Part shown: positions 1 through 7,478 of the stretch, in pieces
How positions within the stretch are numbered: position 1 is the first letter of the stretch
Layout: every line of letters starts with the position of its first letter
Source of the DNA: JALZOC01 sp046735635
GTDB lineage: Bacteria > Acidobacteriota > Vicinamibacteria > Vicinamibacterales > 2-12-FULL-66-21
Reading direction: 5' to 3'
NCBI GenBank assembly: GCA_046735635.1
Contig: JBKPTT010000057.1
Span: forward strand, 1-20,510
DNA: 20,510 bases
The notes under the pieces: model-generated
What the model saw: the letters and a program-made list of their open reading frames with translations, nothing else
What the model was told of the DNA's origin: nothing
Databases searched by the model: none
Made by a program: the position numbers and the translations under genes

Positions 1-1
1 C

Positions 2-1414
2 GCCGTCGATGTTTCTTCAAACGTGACGCGACGCATCCGCGTGAACGTGCCGCTCATCAGCGCGGCCATGGACACGGTCACCGAATCCCGCCTGGCGATC
101 GCGATGGCGCAGCAGGGCGGCATCGGCATCATTCACAAGAACCTGTCGGTCGAAGAACAGGCCTCGGAAGTCGATCGCGTGAAGCGCTCGGAGAGCGGAA
201 TGATTGTCAACCCGATCACGCTCTCGCCACGGAACCGGATCTTCGAAGCGCTCGAGCTGATGAAGAAATACCGGATCTCCGGCGTACCGATCACCGAGGA
301 CGGCAGCAAGGAAGGCCGCCTTGCAGGCATTCTGACGAACCGGGACCTGCGCTTCGAGACAAACCTCGATCGTCCCATCGCGGACGTGATGACGCGTGAG
401 CCGCTGTTCACCGTCCCAGTCGGCACGACGCTCGAACAGGCTCGCGAGTTCCTGCACCGGCATAAGGTCGAAAAGCTCCTGGTCGTCGACGACCGCTTCA
501 TGCTGAAGGGTCTCATCACCGTCAAGGACATCCAGAAAGCGGTGAAGTACCCGAACGCGTGCAAAGACGGTCTCGGCCGACTTCGTGTCGGGGCGGCAAT
601 CGGGGTCGGAAAGGACGCGCTCGAGCGCGCCGAGGCGCTCGTCGGCGCCCACGTCGACGTGCTCGTCATCGACACCGCACATGGCCACGCGCAGGGCGTG
701 CTCGACATGGTTCGCGGGATGCGCCGCCGCTACCAGGACGTCGATCTCATCGCTGGCAACGTCGCAACCGGTGAGGCAACCGAGGCGCTCATCGATCTTG
801 GAGTCGACGCGGTGAAGGTAGGAATCGGCGCCGGGTCGATCTGCACGACGCGCGTGGTCGCGGGGATCGGCGTGCCGATGATCACCGCGGTCGCCGAATG
901 CGCGCGCGCCGCCGCGCCGCACAAAGTACCGATCATCGCGGATGGCGGGATCCGCTATTCCGGCGACATCACCAAGGCGGTTGCGGTCGGCGCGAGCGCG
1001 GTGATGATCGGCAGCCTGTTTGCCGGAACGGACGAGAGCCCGGGCGAGATGATTCTCTACCAGGGCCGGAGCTTCAAGGAATACCGCGGGATGGGCTCGC
1101 TCGGCGCTATGCGCCGCGGCAGCCGCGACCGCTATTTTCAAGACGAGTTCGACCTCGAGACGAACCCTGAAGCGAGCGAAAAGCTCGTGCCCGAGGGAAT
1201 CGAAGGGCGCGTCGCCCACAAGGGCAGCGTCGCCGCGATGATCCATCAACTCGTCGGAGGGCTGCGCGCGGGAATGGGATACTGCGGCAGTCCGGATATT
1301 CCGACGCTGCAGCGCGAGGCGAAGATGATCCGCATCACGCCGGCCGGACACCGCGAAGGCCACGTGCACGACGTAATCATCACGAAAGAGGCACCTAACT
1401 ACCGGGTGGAGTGA
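2..1414 (+). CDS. guaB: IMP dehydrogenase, 5'-truncated by the window edge
   Basis: Oxidises IMP to XMP with NAD+, the committed step of GMP synthesis, in the cytosol. The frame is already open at base 2 (AVDVSSNVTRRIRVN), and SSNVTRRI matches the usual N-terminal segment, so only about 20 residues should be missing; the GTG at 23 is internal. The 470 visible residues carry the early SAAMDTVTE loop, an inserted pair of CBS domains (about residues 75-190, including ITEDGSKEGRLAGILTNRD and HKVEKLLVVDD), the active-site loop GAGSICTTR with the catalytic cysteine, the phosphate-binding IADGGIRYSGDI, and the mobile flap around MGSLGAMRRGSRDRYFQ followed by EGIEGRVAHKG. The gene converges with tsaE and overlaps its end by 16 bp. 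No defect is seen. Identification is firm; only the start lies outside the window. Confidence 0.97.
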   Translation, partial: AVDVSSNVTRRIRVNVPLISAAMDTVTESRLAIAMAQQGGIGIIHKNLSVEEQASEVDRVKRSESGMIVNPITLSPRNRIFEALELMKKYRISGVPITEDGSKEGRLAGILTNRDLRFETNLDRPIADVMTREPLFTVPVGTTLEQAREFLHRHKVEKLLVVDDRFMLKGLITVKDIQKAVKYPNACKDGLGRLRVGAAIGVGKDALERAEALVGAHVDVLVIDTAHGHAQGVLDMVRGMRRRYQDVDLIAGNVATGEATEALIDLGVDAVKVGIGAGSICTTRVVAGIGVPMITAVAECARAAAPHKVPIIADGGIRYSGDITKAVAVGASAVMIGSLFAGTDESPGEMILYQGRSFKEYRGMGSLGAMRRGSRDRYFQDEFDLETNPEASEKLVPEGIEGRVAHKGSVAAMIHQLVGGLRAGMGYCGSPDIPTLQREAKMIRITPAGHREGHVHDVIITKEAPNYRVE

Positions 1415-1860
1415 CCGGGCGAGCCCGGGATGCGGGATGCGGGATCCGAAATCCGGATCGTGCGATGATCTTCGCTTTGATGTTCGAAGCGAATCTCCCA
1501 CGCATCGCGCGGGCGTTCATTCCAGCGCTCGGCCCATTCGACAGCGACCACCGCCTCTCCTGACGCGAGCTCGTCGAGCCCGAGATCGCCGACTTCGATC
1601 GGCTGAAGTCGGTACAGGTCGACGTGATACAGCGTCAGCCGCCCGCGATATTCCTGAATCAGCGTGAAGGTCGGGCTCGACACGTCGTCGGGCGGGGCGC
1701 CGAGGCCGCGCGCCAGGCCCCGGACGAACGCCGTCTTTCCTGCCCCGAGATCGCCGAAAAGAAGCAGCACGTCGCCGCTGCGCACGCTGCCAGCGACGCG
1801 TTCTCCGGCGGCCGACGTCTCCGCCTCGGAGCCCGTCACGATTGTCTGAGGATTCGACAC
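1399..1860 (-). CDS. tsaE: tRNA threonylcarbamoyladenosine biosynthesis ATPase TsaE
   Basis: P-loop ATPase that works with TsaB and TsaD in forming t6A37 on ANN-decoding tRNAs. The 153-residue product has the Walker A motif GDLGAGKT (residues 36-43), then the family signatures SPTFTLIQEY, HVDLYRL and VEWAERW. The start is a GTG at 1860, eight bases after the nnr stop, with GGAG about 11 bases upstream; it fits the usual N-terminus, and no ATG lies between it and Walker A. nnr-tsaE adjacency is common (yjeF-yjeE in E. coli), which supports the call. The last 15 or so residues (SDPASRIPGSPGHSTR) fall in a short repeat and look like an added tail rather than conserved domain. The 3' end overlaps guaB on the other strand. 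Confidence 0.93.
   Translation of the reverse strand: MSNPQTIVTGSEAETSAAGERVAGSVRSGDVLLLFGDLGAGKTAFVRGLARGLGAPPDDVSSPTFTLIQEYRGRLTLYHVDLYRLQPIEVGDLGLDELASGEAVVAVEWAERWNERPRDAWEIRFEHQSEDHRTIRISDPASRIPGSPGHSTR
1427..1459. repeat. Short GGGATSC tandem repeat plus small inverted repeat
   Basis: Three adjacent 7-mers (gggatgc, gggatgc, gggatcc at 1427-1447) are followed by gatccg and cggatc, an inverted pair with a 5-base spacer (1443-1459). It lies just past the guaB stop and inside the last codons of tsaE, so it is read as the low-complexity tail of TsaE. It resembles a small intergenic repeat that entered the coding frame. There is no T-tract, so it does not qualify as an intrinsic terminator. 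Confidence 0.5.
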
Positions 1861-1868
1861 GCGACCGG

Positions 1869-3443
1869 CTACTCCGGCGCGGGTTTCCGCCGCCGTGCGG
1901 TGAGCTCCAGGACCGCGTCGCCGAGGCGTGACGCAAGGTCCCCCGCGACGAGAGCGACTTCCCCTTCGTCCGCCTCCGCGAGGTCTCCCGCAGAGCCGTG
2001 GAGATACACGGCCAGCTTGCACGCAGCCTCGGCATCGAGGAGTTGGCCGAGCCAGGCGGCAATCATCCCGGTCAGCAAATCGCCTGTCCCACCGGTGGCC
2101 ATGCCGGCATTGCCGGTCAGGTTGATGAAGGTGCGATTGTCTGGACCCGCAACGATCGTGCGGTGCCCTTTCAGCACGACATGCACGCGGTGCGAAGCGG
2201 CGAACTCTGTCGCATATCGCAGACGGTCGTGCTGGACCTCCTCGATCGTCCGGTTCACCAGGCGCGCCATCTCGCCGGGGTGCGGGGTAATGACGACGTC
2301 CACGCCATCGCGGCCCATCAGCCGATCCGGGTCTCCGGAAAAGGCGTTGAGCGCGTCCGCATCGACCACGATCGGAACGCCGGCGCGCTCGACGAGTCCG
2401 TGGACGAATGCCGCCGTTCCTGGCGCCTGGCCGAGGCCGGGACCGACGGCAATGACGTCCGCCTTCATCTCGAGCACGCGATCCAGCGATGCGAAGTCGA
2501 CCGTGCCGCTGGGCGTCTCGTCGAGTCCTTCGGTCATGTACTCCGGCGCCATCGCGGCGATGATCGGCAGGCACGACCTCGGTGTGGCAACGGTTACGAG
2601 CCCCGCGCCCGATCGCAGCGCCCCGAGCGCCGCAAGGTGCGCGGCGCCGGTACGGCCCATCGATCCGGCGACAATCAGCAGCCGCCCGAAATCTCCCTTG
2701 TGCGAATCCGCCGACCGCACGGGCACGATCTCGCGCATGCGCTCTCTGGTAAGGATCTCGATGTAGGGCCCATCCACCTCATCGAGTATGGGCAGCGGAA
2801 TACCGATATCCGCGATGACGAGATCGCCCCCGCGCGCGTCGGCTGGCGGAAGGACGAGCGGGATTTTGGGGGCCGCCAGCGTGACGGTCATCGACGCTTC
2901 GATTGCTTCGCCTTCGACGTCATTCGAGTCGGCAGACAATCCCGTGGGCAGATCGATGGCGACAACCGGAACGCCGAGGCCGTTCACATCGGCGACGACG
3001 GTCTCGAGCAGGCCCGTCAGGCGTCCGTGGAACCCGGTCCCGATGATCGCGTCAACGAGAACGTCGCAGCGGGAGATCTCGCTGAAGTGCAGCTCCCATT
3101 CCTGCGCGTCGCTGATTTCCACGACGGTCAGGCCGATGCGGCCGAGCACTTCGAGATTCGTGCGCGCATCGCCGCGCACGTCCGCGACGCTCCCGAGCAG
3201 GAACACGGACGTCTCGACGCCGCGCTGCACGAGCGTGCGCGCGACGACGAAGCCGTCGCCGCCGTTACTGCCGCGCCCGCACAGCACGCCGACGTAGCTC
3301 GTCGTGAGATCGTCGAACGCCGCCTCCATCGCCGCGACCGCCTGACGTCCTGCGTTCTCCATCAGCACGATGGCGGGAATGCCGACGTCGTCGATCGTGC
3401 GTCGATCGGCTTCCCGCATCTGCTGTGTATTGAGCACACGCAT
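1869..3443 (-). CDS. nnr: Bifunctional NAD(P)HX epimerase / ADP-dependent NAD(P)HX dehydratase
   Basis: Repairs hydrated NADH and NADPH: the N-terminal YjeF-type domain epimerises NAD(P)HX and the C-terminal ribokinase-like domain dehydrates it. The 524-residue product begins MRVLNTQQMREADRRTI, the usual N-terminus, so the ATG at 3443 is preferred over an in-frame start 36 bases upstream. The epimerase domain shows CGRGSNGGDGFVVAR (near residues 55-69). The dehydratase domain shows VAVGPGLGQ, DADALNAF, TPHPGEMARL and the catalytic GGTGD (residues 451-455). Length is normal for the fused enzyme. The gene is followed after 8 bp by tsaE. No Shine-Dalgarno sequence is visible, and the start lies directly at the predicted transcription start, so the message may be leaderless. 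Confidence 0.95.
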   Translation of the reverse strand: MRVLNTQQMREADRRTIDDVGIPAIVLMENAGRQAVAAMEAAFDDLTTSYVGVLCGRGSNGGDGFVVARTLVQRGVETSVFLLGSVADVRGDARTNLEVLGRIGLTVVEISDAQEWELHFSEISRCDVLVDAIIGTGFHGRLTGLLETVVADVNGLGVPVVAIDLPTGLSADSNDVEGEAIEASMTVTLAAPKIPLVLPPADARGGDLVIADIGIPLPILDEVDGPYIEILTRERMREIVPVRSADSHKGDFGRLLIVAGSMGRTGAAHLAALGALRSGAGLVTVATPRSCLPIIAAMAPEYMTEGLDETPSGTVDFASLDRVLEMKADVIAVGPGLGQAPGTAAFVHGLVERAGVPIVVDADALNAFSGDPDRLMGRDGVDVVITPHPGEMARLVNRTIEEVQHDRLRYATEFAASHRVHVVLKGHRTIVAGPDNRTFINLTGNAGMATGGTGDLLTGMIAAWLGQLLDAEAACKLAVYLHGSAGDLAEADEGEVALVAGDLASRLGDAVLELTARRRKPAPE

Positions 3444-3450
3444 CCGAGCG

Positions 3451-3479
3451 AGCGTACTGCTTGTGCTAGACTTTTTCAA
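3451..3479 (-). promoter_or_regulatory. Candidate nnr promoter (TTGAAA-N17-TACGCT)
   Basis: Read on the minus strand, TTGAAA (3474-3479) and TACGCT (3451-3456) are exactly 17 bp apart. The transcription start would fall at about 3444, next to the nnr ATG at 3443, leaving no room for a ribosome binding site. The -35 overlaps the initiation region of the divergent aminotransferase promoter. Predicted by eye only. Confidence 0.45.
3464..3472 (+). promoter_or_regulatory. Candidate extended -10 for the aminotransferase gene
   Basis: TGCTAGACT is a TGN-type extended -10 with no recognisable -35. It would start transcription near 3479, about five bases before the ATG at 3484. The 40-bp divergent gap thus holds two overlapping promoters, which would probably compete. 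Predicted by eye only. Confidence 0.4.
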
Positions 3480-3483
3480 CGGA

Positions 3484-4389
3484 ATGGGGCTGCGAGGAGC
3501 CGTCTACGTCAACGGAACGATCGCACCGGCCGCAGAGGCCGCGATTTCCGTGTACGATCACGGATTCCTCTACGGCGAAGGCGTCTACGAGACGCTTCGC
3601 ACCTACAACCACGTGCCGTTCCTCTACGACGGCCACTGTCGCCGGCTGCGCGCCTCCGCGGGGTACATCGCGCTCGACGTGCCCTTCACCGACGACGAAC
3701 TGTTCGAACGGATCTCCGAAACGATGATGGCCGCCGGGGACCTGCACGAGGCGTACATCCGCGTGCTGTTGACGCGCGGCATCGGCGAGCTCACCTACGA
3801 CATCGTCTCGACACCAGCGCCGTCGCTCGTCATCATCGTGAAGCCCCTCGACGAGCCGCCGGCGCGCGTGTACACGGACGGCATCGCGATTTCGCTCGTC
3901 CCGATTCTGCGGAACCACCCGGGGTCGGTGAATCCCATCATCAAGTCGAACAACCTGTTGAACAACGCGCTCGCCATGCAGGAGGCAAACCGTCGCGGCG
4001 CCGAAGAAGGCCTGATGTGCAATTACCGCGGCGAGCTGTCCGAGTGCTCGCAGGCCAACTTCTTCATGGTACGCGGAGGGGTCGCGCTGACGCCCGTCAG
4101 CGAGGCGGGCCTGCTCGAAGGTCTGACGCGCTCCTTCCTGTTCGACGTGGGCCGGGAAGTCGGCATCGATGTGCGCGGCGCCACGCTGCATCCCGAGGAT
4201 CTCGAGACCGCCGACGAAGCGTTCATCACCAGCACCACGCGCGAGCTGAGCCCCGTCACGCGAATCGACGGGCGGCCGATCGGGACCGGCAGGCCAGGGC
4301 CCGTCACGATCAAGCTGTTGGAGGGTTATCGCCGGAGGGCGCGCGCGATCACGCAGCCGCGAGTGTCCGAAGCTTCTCTCCGCAAATGA
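3484..4389 (+). CDS. Class IV PLP aminotransferase (branched-chain aminotransferase-like)
   Basis: PLP enzyme of the IlvE / D-amino-acid transaminase / aminodeoxychorismate lyase fold. The 301-residue protein has YVNGTIAP and ISVYDHGFLYGEGVYETLR at the N-terminus, the Schiff-base lysine K154 in NPIIKSNNLLNN, and the cofactor-phosphate region around ELSECSQANFFMV (near residues 184-196). The IKSNNLLNN form favours a branched-chain or D-amino-acid transaminase over the lyase, but substrate cannot be read from sequence alone. The ATG at 3484 is chosen because homology starts at GAVYVNG; an upstream extension would run through the nnr start. GGA abuts the ATG, too close to act as a ribosome binding site. 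The 3' end overlaps the convergent TIM-barrel gene by 41 bp. Confidence 0.9.
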   Translation: MGLRGAVYVNGTIAPAAEAAISVYDHGFLYGEGVYETLRTYNHVPFLYDGHCRRLRASAGYIALDVPFTDDELFERISETMMAAGDLHEAYIRVLLTRGIGELTYDIVSTPAPSLVIIVKPLDEPPARVYTDGIAISLVPILRNHPGSVNPIIKSNNLLNNALAMQEANRRGAEEGLMCNYRGELSECSQANFFMVRGGVALTPVSEAGLLEGLTRSFLFDVGREVGIDVRGATLHPEDLETADEAFITSTTRELSPVTRIDGRPIGTGRPGPVTIKLLEGYRRRARAITQPRVSEASLRK

Positions 4390-5203
4390 TGCTGGCGCGC
4401 AGGCGATCGCCATCGGGCCCGCGCCAATGCGTCTCGAGGCTGATCGCGCCCTGATATCCGTCGCGCTTCAGCGCGGCAATCTGTCCCCTCCAGTCGATTG
4501 CCATTTCACCGAGAGGCCCCCACGTCGGGATGTGGCCATGGACGACGCAGTCCTTTGCGTGTACGTGTGCGATGCGCTGCGCCGGCAGCGCGTCGTAACC
4601 GGTGGGAAACGGCACCTCACCGAGAATCGAGGCGTTCGCCGGATCCCAGATGCTTTTCAGCGCCGGATGGTCCAGCGCAGCGAACACGCGGCCAGCTTCC
4701 ACGCCGGTCGCCACATTGCACGCGTGCTCGTTTTCGAGGCCGATGATGAGGCCGCGATCGGCCGCCCGGTCGGCGAGCTCGCGGAGCGACGCGACGATTC
4801 GGTCGAAGCACTGCTCGGGAGCGGTCGTGCGCCAATAGGAGAAGACACGGACAATCTTCGCCCCGGTCTGTTCCGCGATTTCAAACGCACGCTTCGACAG
4901 CCGCGGGTGATCGGCGATGGTATACGGCGCGCCGAACACGTCCTGTTGAAACCGGGCATCGATCGACGGCGCATCGGGCAGCACGTACTTGAGCACCGGC
5001 GAGGCGATGCTGACGACGGTCATCCCGTGCTGCTCTACGCGCTCGCGCACCCGTGCGACCTCGTCGTCACTGAAGTCGATGATGTTTCGGTCGCCGATCA
5101 GCCGCAGCTCGGCGCCGGTCATTCCAACCTGCGCCATCGCGTCGAGCGCGGTGTCGAGGTCGAAGGAGAATTCGTCGGTAATGGCAGCGATCGGAATCGA
5201 CAT
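4349..5203 (-). CDS. Xylose isomerase-like TIM-barrel sugar isomerase/epimerase
   Basis: Predicted cytosolic member of the AP endonuclease 2 / xylose isomerase-like barrel family, which covers sugar epimerases, isomerases and dehydratases. The 284-residue protein has no signal peptide. Likely metal and substrate residues lie in LIIGLENEHAC, SIWDPANAS, IAHVHAKDC and ISLETHW, at the ends of successive barrel strands. The ATG at 5203 gives a normal N-terminus (MSIPIAAITDEFSFDL). It is the last gene of the six-gene leftward unit, 23 bp after the transporter, so it probably acts on what that transporter imports. Exact reaction unknown. Its last 41 bp overlap the aminotransferase gene on the other strand. 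Confidence 0.85.
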   Translation of the reverse strand: MSIPIAAITDEFSFDLDTALDAMAQVGMTGAELRLIGDRNIIDFSDDEVARVRERVEQHGMTVVSIASPVLKYVLPDAPSIDARFQQDVFGAPYTIADHPRLSKRAFEIAEQTGAKIVRVFSYWRTTAPEQCFDRIVASLRELADRAADRGLIIGLENEHACNVATGVEAGRVFAALDHPALKSIWDPANASILGEVPFPTGYDALPAQRIAHVHAKDCVVHGHIPTWGPLGEMAIDWRGQIAALKRDGYQGAISLETHWRGPDGDRLRASIICGEKLRTLAAA

Positions 5204-5226
5204 TCAGGCCGGCACCCTGTGGACCT

Positions 5227-6558
5227 TCATTCGTCTTCGGGAAGCGGTTCGCCGTGCGTCTCGGGCGCCCAGATCAGCGTGATCACACCGACCAGGTAAA
5301 TCGTCGACATCAGCACCGCCGCGCTGCGGAACGACATCAGCGTCGCGAGGTAGCCGAATACGATCGGTCCCGGCGCGGCGAGGTAGCGCACCGTGTTGTA
5401 GCAGAACCCCACACCCGTTCCGCGCAAACGCGTGGGGAAAAGTTCCGGGAAATAGATCGAATAGCAGGCGAACACGCCAAGCTGCGCAAACCCCATCATC
5501 GGCAACATCCAGTACGCGTCGCTCGCGCTGTTCAGCGATCGAAACACGAACATCGTGACGACCATGCTGAGCAGGAGCGCACCGAGAAAAGCGAGGCGTC
5601 TGCTGATCAGCGCCGCGATGAGCGTGAACACGATCATGCCGGCGAACGACCCCATGTCCTGGAAGGCCGTGCCCCACCCGCGCACCGTGTCCACCTGGTT
5701 CTGCGGCGCGCCTTTGAGCGCGGTGGAGATCAACTCCGGCGAAAAGAAGCCGATGCCCCACAGTCCTACCATCCCGGCGACGCCGAGGCCGAGGCCGACG
5801 AGCGTGTTGCGCCGCCAGCGAGGATGCCGGAACAGTTCAAGCGGCGAGCCGACGTTCTTTCTTCCGATCCCCGCGGCCGCATCCGCCTTCGCCTTCCGCC
5901 ACGATTCAGGCTCGCGCAGAATGAACATGATCGGGACGACGAGCATCGACGGCAGAATGCCGACGAAGAACAGCACACGCCATCCGGCATAGCTCCCCAA
6001 GAGATTCGGCGCCCCTGGCGGAAGCTTGAGGCTCACGAGCGACCCGATGATGTTCCCGAGCGCGGACAGGGCCTGGAGCGACCCAAGCGCCATCGCTCGA
6101 AAGCCAGGCGGCACGCTCTCGGCAACGAGCGTCGTCGCGGCGCCGAACATGCCGCCGATGCCAACACCGGCAAGGAAGCGATAGATCGTGAAGTCGAACC
6201 ACGACGTCGCCAGGCCAGACAACCCCGTGAACCCGGAGTACACGAGCAGCGTCGCGACCATTGTCTTCACGCGACCGACCTTGTCGCTCATCATGCCGAA
6301 GATGATGCCGCCGGTCGCCCAGCCGAGAATCATCGACGTCGTCGCGTAGCCGCTGTACGTCTTGATTGCCGCCAGAGCCGCGGTGTTACCGGCGAGCAGC
6401 TCCTTCATCGCGGGCTCCCGGCCCAGAATGAAGATTCGCTGGTCCATGCAGTCGAACAGCCATCCACATGACGCGATGATCACGACCAGCCAGTGATAGG
6501 GCGTCACGCCGTCGAACACGCCGGTCTTCGGGTCACGAGTTGCGGCGGGCGTATGCAT
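5227..6558 (-). CDS. MFS transporter, probable sugar/organic acid:H+ symporter
   Basis: Inner-membrane carrier of 443 residues with about twelve hydrophobic segments. Segment 1 holds SCGWLFDCMDQRIF with acidic residues D36 and D39, as in proton symporters for sugars or aromatic acids. The segment 2-3 loop has motif A, GMMSDKVGRVK (residues 88-98), and RFLAGVGIGGMFGA follows in segment 4. A charged loop around residues 195-215 splits the two halves. The ATG at 6558 lies two bases after the nagA-like stop, which implies translational coupling. The position between a deacetylase and an isomerase makes it the likely uptake system of this locus. Substrate unknown. Confidence 0.9.
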   Translation of the reverse strand: MHTPAATRDPKTGVFDGVTPYHWLVVIIASCGWLFDCMDQRIFILGREPAMKELLAGNTAALAAIKTYSGYATTSMILGWATGGIIFGMMSDKVGRVKTMVATLLVYSGFTGLSGLATSWFDFTIYRFLAGVGIGGMFGAATTLVAESVPPGFRAMALGSLQALSALGNIIGSLVSLKLPPGAPNLLGSYAGWRVLFFVGILPSMLVVPIMFILREPESWRKAKADAAAGIGRKNVGSPLELFRHPRWRRNTLVGLGLGVAGMVGLWGIGFFSPELISTALKGAPQNQVDTVRGWGTAFQDMGSFAGMIVFTLIAALISRRLAFLGALLLSMVVTMFVFRSLNSASDAYWMLPMMGFAQLGVFACYSIYFPELFPTRLRGTGVGFCYNTVRYLAAPGPIVFGYLATLMSFRSAAVLMSTIYLVGVITLIWAPETHGEPLPEDE

Positions 6559-6560
6559 GG

Positions 6561-7469
6561 TCAGTTGATGTGGAGAAAGGCTTTGGGGTTGTCGTAAGTG
6601 AGTCGGCGCACGGCATCTTCAGGCAGGTGCACGTGCTCGAGCAGATTTTGCGCGCTGTGTCTCATCGTCACACCAGAGCCGACGAAATGCGAGCCGTCGG
6701 GAGATCGCGGGACCATGTCGTCGCCTACGACAATATCCCATCTGCCGAGCGTGTAGCGGCCCGGGCCGAGGCCCGCGGAGGCGATGCAGTCGGTCACCAC
6801 CGCGCAGCGGTCGAGCGGCAGCAATCGAAGGTAATTCCGAAGCGCGACGAACGGAACGTGCGCGCCGTCGGCGATGAACGAGACCCGAACCCGATCGGAC
6901 AGGCTCAGCACGCGCTGCACGATGTTGTCGTGCCTGTGCATCATCATCGGGCAGCCGTTGCCGAGATGGGTGAACATCGACACACCGGCGTCCAGCGCGC
7001 CGCGGAGCAGCTCGAGAGACGCGTCAGTGTGGCCGGCTGAGACGATGACGCCGTGGCCGGTAAGCAGGCGAGTAACGGCGAACCCGGCGTCTTGCTCCGG
7101 CGCGAGGGTCACGAGCCGCACGAGTCCCGCGGCCGCGTCGAGCAGCCGGTTCATCGCCCCGGTATCGGCCGGCCGTACGGCATCCAGCGGGTGTGCCCCG
7201 CGATATCCATCGGCCGGACTGATGAACGGTCCTTCGACGTGAAATCCTGCGATCACCCTGATCGCGAGAGGGTCGCGATCGCGCATCGCCGCGAGGGCCG
7301 ACAGACGCCGGCACATCGCGTCGATCGTGTCGGTGATGATCGCGATCAGGCACGCCTCGATTCCGTCGGCGTCCAGGCGCTCGCACGCGCGATGCAGATC
7401 CTCGGGCGTGACGTCGTCGCGATTGAAATCGATCCCCGCATAGCCGTTTACCTGCAGGTCGAAGAACAC
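6561..7469 (-). CDS. N-acetylglucosamine-6-phosphate deacetylase-like amidohydrolase (short form)
   Basis: Metal-dependent amidohydrolase of the NagA family, predicted to remove the acetyl group of an N-acetyl amino sugar phosphate. The 302-residue chain begins directly with FFDLQVNGYAGIDFN, the first barrel strand. The N-terminal beta-sandwich of the usual 380-residue enzyme is absent and the C-terminal part short. Key residues are kept: E79 (HVEGPF), H147 (GHTDA), H168 (THLGNG), H204 (DGAHVP) and D227 (VTDC). The start is a GTG at 7469 with GGTGAG eight bases upstream; that sequence overlaps the end of the preceding dehydrogenase gene, nine bases away. A matching NagB-like gene lies in the divergent unit. 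Whether it uses GlcNAc-6-P or another N-acetylated compound is open. Confidence 0.85.
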   Translation of the reverse strand: MFFDLQVNGYAGIDFNRDDVTPEDLHRACERLDADGIEACLIAIITDTIDAMCRRLSALAAMRDRDPLAIRVIAGFHVEGPFISPADGYRGAHPLDAVRPADTGAMNRLLDAAAGLVRLVTLAPEQDAGFAVTRLLTGHGVIVSAGHTDASLELLRGALDAGVSMFTHLGNGCPMMMHRHDNIVQRVLSLSDRVRVSFIADGAHVPFVALRNYLRLLPLDRCAVVTDCIASAGLGPGRYTLGRWDIVVGDDMVPRSPDGSHFVGSGVTMRHSAQNLLEHVHLPEDAVRRLTYDNPKAFLHIN

Positions 7470-7478
7470 GCCCGTCGC

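Noticed and set aside
3370..3483. Earlier start of the aminotransferase giving 38 more residues
   Set aside because: The extension is antisense to the nnr N-terminus, lacks homology-like sequence and crosses the predicted promoter.
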